A DNA stretch of 10,984 nucleotides from Chloroflexota bacterium. Lineage in GTDB: Bacteria > Chloroflexota > Dehalococcoidia > JACPQK01. The stretch spans positions 1 through 10,984 of the forward strand of contig JACPQK010000076.1 of NCBI GenBank assembly GCA_016190535.1. Direction: 5' to 3'. Both the position numbers and the translations under genes were made by a program. Below, piece by piece: positions 5,626-10,984 of the stretch. The notes beneath the pieces were generated by a model that was not told the DNA's origin, ran no database searches, and was given only the letters and a program-made list of their open reading frames with translations. Positions within the stretch are counted from its first letter, which is position 1; every line of letters starts with the position of its first letter.

Positions 5626-6504
5626 CTACTGGGGGTCCAGAGCCTTGAGGTACGCTCGGAAGGCGGGTCCGATGTCCTCCCGGCGCAGGGCCAGCTCTAC
5701 AGAGGCCTTTAGAAAGCCCAGGGGGGTGCCGGCATCGTAGCGGGTGCCTTCGAACTGGCGGGCATAGACGGCCTGCCATTCTAGAAGGCGGCGGAGCCCG
5801 TCGGTAAGCTGTATCTCTCCGCCCTTGCCTGGTGTGGTGTCGGCCAGGGCATCGAACACCTCAGGAGTGAGGACGTAGCGGCCCACTACTCCCAGGTCGG
5901 AGGGGGCCTCCTCGGGGTCCGGCTTCTCCACCAGTTCCTCCACTCGGTAGACCCTTTCTTCCACTGTCCGGGGCAGGATGACTCCGTAGCTGGAAAGGCT
6001 GTTGTGGGGCACCTGCTCTACAGCAAGCACACTGCAACGGAAGCGGTGATAGACATCTATGAGCTGGCTCAGGGCGGGAGTGGGGCCGGCGATGATATCG
6101 TCGGGCAGTAGCACAGCGAAGGGCTCGTTTCCCACCAAGTTGCGGGCAGTGAGCACGGCATGCCCCAGGCCCAGGGGTTCCTTCTGACGCACATAGCAGA
6201 TGTCGGCCAGTTCAGAGATATGCTGGATGCTGGCCAGGAGCTTGGTCTCCCCGCGGGCTTCCAGGGATATCTCCAACTCCAGGGAGCGGTCGAAGTGGTC
6301 CTCGATGGCCCGCTTGCCCAGGGCAGTGACGATGATCAGTTGCTCGATGCCCGAGGCTACAGCTTCCTCCACCACGTACTGGATCATGGGCTTGTCCACC
6401 AGGGGCAGCATCTCCTTGGGCTGGGCCTTGGTGGCGGGGAGGAAGCGGGTCCCCCACCCGGCGGCAGTGATCACTGCCTTGCGGACCTGATTTCTAAGCT
6501 CCAT
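5626..6504 (-). CDS. galU: UTP-glucose-1-phosphate uridylyltransferase (UDP-glucose pyrophosphorylase)
   Basis: GalU makes UDP-glucose from UTP and glucose-1-phosphate, supplying sugar donors for cell-surface glycans and other glycosylation. The nucleotidyltransferase signature AAGWGTRFLPATKAQPKEML is at about residues 14-33. It is followed by DKPMIQYVVEEA, GLGHAVLTARNLVG, the metal-site LLPDDII, VEKPDPEEAPSDLGVVGRYV, GGEIQLTDGL and RYDAGTPLGFLKASVELAL. I use ATG 6504 (MELRNQVRKAVI), giving 292 aa, the usual size. An upstream in-frame ATG at 6519 overlaps the -10 box, and the one at 6546 overlaps the -35 box, so both are unlikely. The leader would be only about 7 nt with no Shine-Dalgarno, close to leaderless. 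It is divergent from ftsY and upstream of the molybdoenzyme gene. Confidence 0.95.
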   Translation of the reverse strand: MELRNQVRKAVITAAGWGTRFLPATKAQPKEMLPLVDKPMIQYVVEEAVASGIEQLIIVTALGKRAIEDHFDRSLELEISLEARGETKLLASIQHISELADICYVRQKEPLGLGHAVLTARNLVGNEPFAVLLPDDIIAGPTPALSQLIDVYHRFRCSVLAVEQVPHNSLSSYGVILPRTVEERVYRVEELVEKPDPEEAPSDLGVVGRYVLTPEVFDALADTTPGKGGEIQLTDGLRRLLEWQAVYARQFEGTRYDAGTPLGFLKASVELALRREDIGPAFRAYLKALDPQ

Positions 6505-6517
6505 GGCGGCTGCTGCC

Positions 6518-6546
6518 ATTGTAAGACACGGGGGGACTAGGGGCAA
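6518..6546 (-). promoter_or_regulatory. Sigma70-like promoter for galU
   Basis: TTGCCC (6546-6541) and TACAAT (6523-6518) are 17 bp apart on the minus strand. Transcription is expected near 6511, just ahead of the ATG at 6504. The -10 box overlaps an alternative ATG at 6519, which argues against that start. Confidence 0.55.
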
Positions 6547-6635
6547 GCGCCGCAGGGAGCGGTCCTTTTCGGGAGGGGCTTACTATGTTCGGCCCCCTTT
6601 GGTATCCTGGGGCTGGCAGGCGCTCCCGCTTTGCC

Positions 6636-6664
6636 TTGAATCAATGGCAGGCCCATGCTATCAT
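6636..6664 (+). promoter_or_regulatory. Sigma70-like promoter for ftsY
   Basis: TTGAAT (6636-6641) and TATCAT (6659-6664) are 17 bp apart. The predicted start is near 6671, followed by GGTAAGG (6674-6680) as Shine-Dalgarno and the ATG at 6684. This supports the shorter FtsY start over the in-frame ATG at 6585. Confidence 0.5.
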
Positions 6665-6683
6665 TCCCTCTCTGGTAAGGTAC

Positions 6684-7601
6684 ATGTCGGAGAAAGATGC
6701 CACGGAAAAGGGGGTAGAGCGCACCCGCCAGGCCTGGTGGGGGCGGCTGGCCCGGGTATTTCGGGGAGGGGGCATCGATCCCTCCCTGTGGGAGGAGCTG
6801 GAGGCCGCCCTGCTCCTCGCCGATGTGGGGGTGGCTACCACTCAGCGCTTGATAGCCCAGGTACAGGGGGAGACCCAAGGGCGGGGCTTCAGCCAGCCGG
6901 AGCAGGTACGGCAGGCCCTGTTCCGGGCGATGGTGGAGAGCCTGCGGGAGGATGGGGCACAACCCGCCATCCCTGATTCCGGACCAGAGGCCATCCTGGT
7001 AGTGGGTGTCAACGGCGTAGGCAAGACCACCAGCATCGCCAAGCTGGCCCATTTCTATCAGCGGCAGGGACGGCGGGTCCTGCTGGCGGCCGCGGACACT
7101 TTTCGGGCGGCAGCAGTGGAGCAACTCCAGTCTTGGGGGCAGCGGTTGGGGGTGCCCGTCATTGCGCATCGCTCGGGGGCCGATCCGGGGGCTGTGGTCT
7201 ACGACGCCATGCAGGCGGCCCAGGCCCGCGGGGTCCAGGTGCTTATCGCCGACACGGCAGGGCGGTTGCATACCAAGTCCAACCTGATGGAGGAGCTGAA
7301 GAAGGTCCGCAAGGTCATGGCCCGATGCGACCCCCAGGCCCCCCACCAGGTGCTGCTGGTCCTGGACGCCACTACTGGACAGAACGGCCTGAACCAGGCC
7401 CGGGCCTTTGCCCAGGCTATCGGTGTCACCGGGCTCTTCCTGGCTAAGCTGGATGCCACCGCTAAGGGGGGTATAGTGCTGGCCGTTTGCCAGGAGTTGC
7501 GTATCCCTGTGCTCTACCTGGGTACGGGCGAGGGAGTGGACGATCTAGCGCCCTTTGATGCCGAGGCCTTTGTCCGTGCCCTGCTGGCGCCAGGACCCTG
7601 A
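6684..7601 (+). CDS. ftsY: Signal recognition particle receptor FtsY
   Basis: FtsY is the membrane-associated SRP receptor GTPase. It docks Ffh-bound ribosomes to the Sec translocon for co-translational insertion of membrane proteins. The 305-residue form starting at MSEKDATEK has the N domain (to about 95) and the G domain, with no long acidic A domain. Motifs are P-loop GVNGVGKTTS (about 108-117), DTFRAAAVEQL (about 138-148), G3 DTAGRLHTKSNLMEEL (from about 190), G4 AKLDATAKGG (about 254-263) and the closing GTGEGVDDLAPFDAEAFV. G4 reads AKLD rather than the commoner TKLD, but the guanine-specifying Asp is kept. The start is chosen from GGTAAGG and a promoter just upstream; an extension to 6585 would run through that promoter. 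It leads a plus-strand run that includes two very hydrophobic proteins. Confidence 0.95.
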   Translation: MSEKDATEKGVERTRQAWWGRLARVFRGGGIDPSLWEELEAALLLADVGVATTQRLIAQVQGETQGRGFSQPEQVRQALFRAMVESLREDGAQPAIPDSGPEAILVVGVNGVGKTTSIAKLAHFYQRQGRRVLLAAADTFRAAAVEQLQSWGQRLGVPVIAHRSGADPGAVVYDAMQAAQARGVQVLIADTAGRLHTKSNLMEELKKVRKVMARCDPQAPHQVLLVLDATTGQNGLNQARAFAQAIGVTGLFLAKLDATAKGGIVLAVCQELRIPVLYLGTGEGVDDLAPFDAEAFVRALLAPGP

Positions 7602-7620
7602 GGCTCCTGGGGTGGGGCCC

Positions 7621-7650
7621 ATGCCGGCGGGCCCTGGGATAGCCGGGTGA
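7621..7650 (+). CDS. Possible 9-codon leader ORF overlapping the DUF2298 start
   Basis: ATG CCG ... GGG TGA encodes MPAGPGIAG. It is preceded by a GGGGTGGGG stretch, and its stop overlaps the GTG start of the next gene by four bases (GTGA). It could couple translation to the downstream gene, which has no clear Shine-Dalgarno of its own. Such short ORFs arise readily by chance, and the surrounding GGGCCC inverted repeat (7616-7621 with 7629-7634) could equally be the meaningful element. Confidence 0.2.
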   Translation: MPAGPGIAG

Positions 7651-9986
7651 GCGCGGCCCTTGCCTGGTGGCTGTGGGCGCAAGCCCTCGGCCTGGTAGCT
7701 TTCCCCATAGCATTTATCCTGTTCCGGCGCCTCTACGACCGGGGCTATGCCTTCTCCAAGATACTGGGCTTGCTGCTCTTGGCCTATGGGGTCTGGGCAG
7801 CGGGAACGAGCCGGGTGCTCCCCAGCAGCAGGCTAGCAGCCTGGGGCGTGCTGGCCATCGTGGGGGCCTTCTCCCTGGCCGTGGCCTGGTCCCAGCGGCA
7901 GGCGCTGGCAGAGTTCCTCCGCAAGCGCTACATGGCCCTGGTGGTGGCCGATGCCCTGTTGCTGGCCCTGTTTCTGGTGGGCCTGGCCCTGCGCTCCTTC
8001 GACCCCGGCGTGGGGCACACCGAGCAGCCCATGGACTTCGCCTTTCTCAATGCCCTGGCCCGGAGCCAGTCCTTCCCTCCCGAGGACCCCTGGCTCAGCG
8101 GCTATGCCATAAACTACTACTACTTTGGCTACCTCCTGTGGGCGGCCTTTGCCAAGCTCGTGGGAACCCCTACCAGCATAGCCTATAACCTGGCCCTGGC
8201 TACAACTATGGGCCTGGCTGCCAGCGGGGCCTTCGGCATTGTGTTTAACCTGGTACAAGGACACAGGGAGCAGGTGCGGGACCGGGCCCTGGGTTTTGGG
8301 GTGCTCGCGGCAGTCCTGGTCCTCCTCGCAGGCAATCTGGAAGGCCTGCTGGAGCTGGCCTACGCCCACGGTATGGGAGGCACGGGCTTCTGGAGCTGGC
8401 TGGGCATCAAGGGCCTCAGTGTCCCCTATCTCAGCCCCACCTGGTACCCCAGTGAGAGCTGGTGGTGGTGGAAGGCCACCAGGGTTATCGACACCCTGGC
8501 CAATGGCCAGAGCCTGGACTATACCATCACCGAGTTCCCCTTTTTCAGCTTTCTGCTGGGGGACTTGCATCCCCATGTGAGCGCCCTGCCCCTGGCCCTG
8601 CTTAGCCTGGGCCTTGCCCTGGAGGTGCTCCGGCAGCCCGGTGTCCTGGACTGGCGCTGGCCAGGCCAAAACCTGGGCCTGCTGGCGGTGAGCGCCCTGA
8701 CCATAGGTGCCCTGGGCTTTGCCAATAGCTGGGACATGCCCACCTATGCAGCCCTGTGGCTCACCTGCCTGGGCCTCTGGGCCTATGCCACTTCCTCGTC
8801 TCAGCCCTGGTGGTGGCTGAGGGCTGCCGGTGTAGGAGGAGTGGTGCTGGTGGGGGCGCTCCTGCTCTATTTCCCTTTCTACAGGGGATTCTCGCCCCAG
8901 GCCAGCGGGGTCTGGCCCGTGCTGGGGCCCGCCACGCGCCCTGTCCACTATTTCGTTGCCTGGGGGCCTTTCCTGCTCCCCGTAGCCTACCTGGTGTTGA
9001 GCCAGGGGAGTCTGGCCCTCTCGCTGGGCAAGGGCACCCGAAGGCTGGCCCTGGCCCTTACTGTTACGCCCCTGGCCCTGTGGTCCGTGGTGGCCCTGGG
9101 GCTAACGGCATTTAGCGGCGAGCCAGGGCTCAATGAGGTGGTCTGGCGCTGGGCGAAGCTCCTGCCCCTGGCCCTGGTGCTGGCCGTGGCCCTGGCCGCT
9201 GCCGCTGGCTGCGGCAAGAGGGAAGGGGGCCTGGGGCAGGGGTCCTTTGCCCTGCTGCTGGTAGCCTTCGGTCTGGGCACGACCTATATCGCGGAGCTCT
9301 TCTATGTCCGGGACCTCTTTGGTAATCGCATGAATACGGTCTTCAAGCTGTACTATCAGGGCTGGCTGATGCTGGCCCTGGGAGCGGCCTACGGCCTTCA
9401 CCGTTGGGGCTGGCCTCCGGGCGGGCTCCAAGGGGCTGGGTGGAGGGATAAGCTAGGGTGGGGTGGGAGGCTGGCCTGGGGCCTGGCCGTGGTCCTGGCC
9501 CTGGGGGGCGGGGTCTACCCGGTGGCGGCCTTTGCCTCCCGGCAGGCGACCAGCCCAGCCGGTTTCAATTTAGATGCGCTGGCTCCCGTAGCGGCGTCCC
9601 GTCCCGGGGAGTACGCTGCCGTGGGATGGCTCCTGGAGCGCCCAGGCTCCCCAGTGGTGCTGGAGGCAGTAGGCGATAGCTATAGTCGCTACGGACGTGT
9701 GTCATCGATGACGGGACTGCCCACGGTCCTGGGCTGGCCGGGCCATGAGCACCAGTGGCGCGGCAGCACCCTTCCTTTCGAGGGCCGCCAGGCGGATGTG
9801 GACGAGGCCTACCGGAGCCAGGACGCCCCCCGGGTGCTGGCCCTCTTGCATAGGTATCAGGTAGACTACGTCTACGTTGGTGACCTGGAGCTTGCTCGCT
9901 ATGGTCCGCTCCTGGACAAGTTCCGGGAGATGTTGCCCGTGGCCTTTTCTGCTCCGGGAGTGACTATCTATGAGGTGCCGAAATGA
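7647..9986 (+). CDS. DUF2298/'Chlor_Arch_YYY' polytopic membrane protein
   Basis: This 779-residue, very hydrophobic protein has many predicted helices across most of its length and a soluble C-terminal tail from about residue 650. I recognise the YYY family (TIGR03662/DUF2298) from EQPMDFAFLNALARS (about 126-140), FPPEDPWLSGYAINYYYFGY (about 143-162) and EFPFFSFLLGDLHPHVSALP (about 296-315). The tail contains TGLPTVLGWPGHEHQWRG. No biochemical function is established to my knowledge. The acidic residues in the first large outer loop resemble the DxD/ExD sites of GT-C glycosyltransferases that use lipid-linked sugars, so a role in surface glycosylation is inference. The GTG start puts a membrane helix at the N terminus, and no ATG gives a better start. 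It begins 45 bp after ftsY and overlaps the next gene by 4 bp, so they are probably one transcript. Confidence 0.87.
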   Translation: MSAALAWWLWAQALGLVAFPIAFILFRRLYDRGYAFSKILGLLLLAYGVWAAGTSRVLPSSRLAAWGVLAIVGAFSLAVAWSQRQALAEFLRKRYMALVVADALLLALFLVGLALRSFDPGVGHTEQPMDFAFLNALARSQSFPPEDPWLSGYAINYYYFGYLLWAAFAKLVGTPTSIAYNLALATTMGLAASGAFGIVFNLVQGHREQVRDRALGFGVLAAVLVLLAGNLEGLLELAYAHGMGGTGFWSWLGIKGLSVPYLSPTWYPSESWWWWKATRVIDTLANGQSLDYTITEFPFFSFLLGDLHPHVSALPLALLSLGLALEVLRQPGVLDWRWPGQNLGLLAVSALTIGALGFANSWDMPTYAALWLTCLGLWAYATSSSQPWWWLRAAGVGGVVLVGALLLYFPFYRGFSPQASGVWPVLGPATRPVHYFVAWGPFLLPVAYLVLSQGSLALSLGKGTRRLALALTVTPLALWSVVALGLTAFSGEPGLNEVVWRWAKLLPLALVLAVALAAAAGCGKREGGLGQGSFALLLVAFGLGTTYIAELFYVRDLFGNRMNTVFKLYYQGWLMLALGAAYGLHRWGWPPGGLQGAGWRDKLGWGGRLAWGLAVVLALGGGVYPVAAFASRQATSPAGFNLDALAPVAASRPGEYAAVGWLLERPGSPVVLEAVGDSYSRYGRVSSMTGLPTVLGWPGHEHQWRGSTLPFEGRQADVDEAYRSQDAPRVLALLHRYQVDYVYVGDLELARYGPLLDKFREMLPVAFSAPGVTIYEVPK

Positions 9987-10984
9987 TGCCAGCCCCCGCC
10001 GCCAATCAGGGTGAAGCTCCGAGCCAGGCTGTCTCCGCCGGGGCACGCCCAGGAGTAGCCCGCTGGGAGGTGTCCGCCTACATCCTCATTGTGCTGGTGG
10101 CTGCCGCCTTGAGGCTCTGGGACCTGGGGGGCAGGGCCTTCCAGTATGACGAAAGCCTCCACGCCTGGTCGGCCTGGAATATTTACCGCCACTGGAGCTA
10201 TCAGCATAGCCCCATGATGCACGGCCCCTTCCAGTTCTATGGCACGGCGCTGATGTTCTTCCTCTTTGGAGACAGCGATTTCGCCGCCCGCCTGCTCTAC
10301 GCCCTCTTCGGCACTGCCCTGGTGGGCATGCCCTTTCTGCTGAGGCGGGAGCTGGGAAGGGGCGGTGCCCTGTGTGCCAGCGTCCTCATTGCCATCTCCC
10401 CCATGCTCCTCTACTACAGCCGCTTTGCCCGCAACGAAGCCCTTATCTCCGTGTGGAACCTCTCCCTGGCCATCTGCCTGTGGCGGTACCTGGAGGAGCG
10501 CCGTCCTCGCTATCTCTACCTGGGGGCGCTGTTCCTCAGTCTGGCCTTCGCCACCAAAGAGACCGCCTACATCACCACCGCCATCTTTGGCAGCTTCCTG
10601 TTACTTATGGGAGGCTGGGACCTGTTGCGCTGGGTGCGGCACGGCTTCCGCGGCGTTGCCCTACCGCCGGCCGCGGACTTCTTCCTGATGATGCTCTCCC
10701 TGACCCTGCCCTTCGCAGCGGCGGCGACCACGCTGCCTGCCCGCTGGCTGGGCCTGGACCTGGCCCGGCCCATCGGGGCCGCCGGCGTCATCGACGCCCA
10801 GGTGGGCGGAGCCCTGGTAGTCGCCCTGGTGTTTTTCGGCCTGGCGGCAGCCCTGGGCCTGGCCTGGCACCGGAGGCACTGGCTGCGCTGCTTTGCCATT
10901 TTCTACGGCGTGACCGTGGTGCTTTACACTTCCTTCTTTAGCTGGCTTCCCGGCTTTGGCAGTGGGGTATGGGGTGGTCTGGAC
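9983..10984 (+). CDS. TIGR03663-like GT-C-type membrane protein, partial (3' end outside window)
   Basis: The open frame runs 334 codons to the window edge. The ATG overlaps the previous stop (ATGATG/TGA, 4 bp) and follows GAGGTG by 5 nt. After a proline/alanine-rich cytosolic start comes one helix (about 31-47) and then an outer loop with FQYDESLHAWSAWNIY (about 53-68), whose Asp-Glu pair and His resemble the catalytic loop of PMT/ArnT-type GT-C glycosyltransferases. YYSRFARNEAL (about 144-154) and LAFATKETAYIT also fit that superfamily, and more helices follow. The combination and position beside a YYY protein match TIGR03663, a family that co-occurs with TIGR03662. The donor, acceptor and product are unknown. 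The C-terminal part and its tail cannot be assessed here. Confidence 0.83.
   Translation, partial: MMPAPAANQGEAPSQAVSAGARPGVARWEVSAYILIVLVAAALRLWDLGGRAFQYDESLHAWSAWNIYRHWSYQHSPMMHGPFQFYGTALMFFLFGDSDFAARLLYALFGTALVGMPFLLRRELGRGGALCASVLIAISPMLLYYSRFARNEALISVWNLSLAICLWRYLEERRPRYLYLGALFLSLAFATKETAYITTAIFGSFLLLMGGWDLLRWVRHGFRGVALPPAADFFLMMLSLTLPFAAAATTLPARWLGLDLARPIGAAGVIDAQVGGALVVALVFFGLAAALGLAWHRRHWLRCFAIFYGVTVVLYTSFFSWLPGFGSGVWGGLD

Noticed and set aside
6585..6683. N-terminal extension of FtsY
   Set aside because: A promoter and a Shine-Dalgarno lie within it, and the extension has no FtsY-like features.
6537..7346. 269-codon minus-strand ORF opposite ftsY
   Set aside because: Shadow of ftsY, which has all its motifs intact on the other strand.
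7833..8948. 371-codon minus-strand ORF opposite the DUF2298 gene
   Set aside because: Gly/Gln/His-rich shadow of a leucine-rich membrane protein; no ribosome site or recognisable motif.
1..10984. CRISPR array, insertion sequence, prophage or attachment site
   Set aside because: No regularly spaced repeats, transposase, integrase or terminal inverted repeats were seen.

Overview
This GC-rich window reads as bacterial chromosome, most likely from Chloroflexota (Dehalococcoidia-like). That placement is inferred from two polytopic proteins at the right end. They look like the 'Chlor_Arch_YYY' family (DUF2298/TIGR03662) and its usual partner TIGR03663, which are found mainly in Chloroflexota and some archaea. 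FtsY, GalU, a bacterial-type PurF and sigma70-like promoter hexamers argue against an archaeon.

Left third (1-3050, minus strand): purF and purM overlap by 20 bp and are followed by a SAM-dependent O-methyltransferase that runs off the left edge. They form one transcription unit with a good promoter at 3021-3050. PurF makes phosphoribosylamine and PurM makes aminoimidazole ribonucleotide, so these are two steps of de novo purine synthesis.

Middle (3050-3842): about 450 bp separate purF from a tRNA-His(GTG) gene with its own promoter. This gap holds a tandem 19-bp repeat and a decayed remnant of a methylenetetrahydrofolate reductase C-terminal/MetV-type gene, with one internal stop and one frameshift. 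A 68-codon gene of unknown function with extremely biased codon use follows the tRNA. It ends 3 bp from the stop of the convergent gene.

Centre-right (3842-6504, minus strand): galU (UDP-glucose pyrophosphorylase) is followed by a membrane-anchored sulfite-oxidase-fold molybdoenzyme. The molybdoenzyme has a twin-arginine motif just before its last membrane helix, as in proteins assembled jointly by Sec and Tat.

Right third (6636-10984, plus strand): ftsY (signal recognition particle receptor) diverges from galU. It is followed closely by the DUF2298/YYY membrane protein and, with a 4-bp overlap, by the TIGR03663-like GT-C-type membrane protein, which runs off the right edge. This pair is the least characterised system in the window. 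Promoter hexamers with short leaders recur before purF, tRNA-His, galU and ftsY, and they help fix start codons, notably a TTG start for purF.
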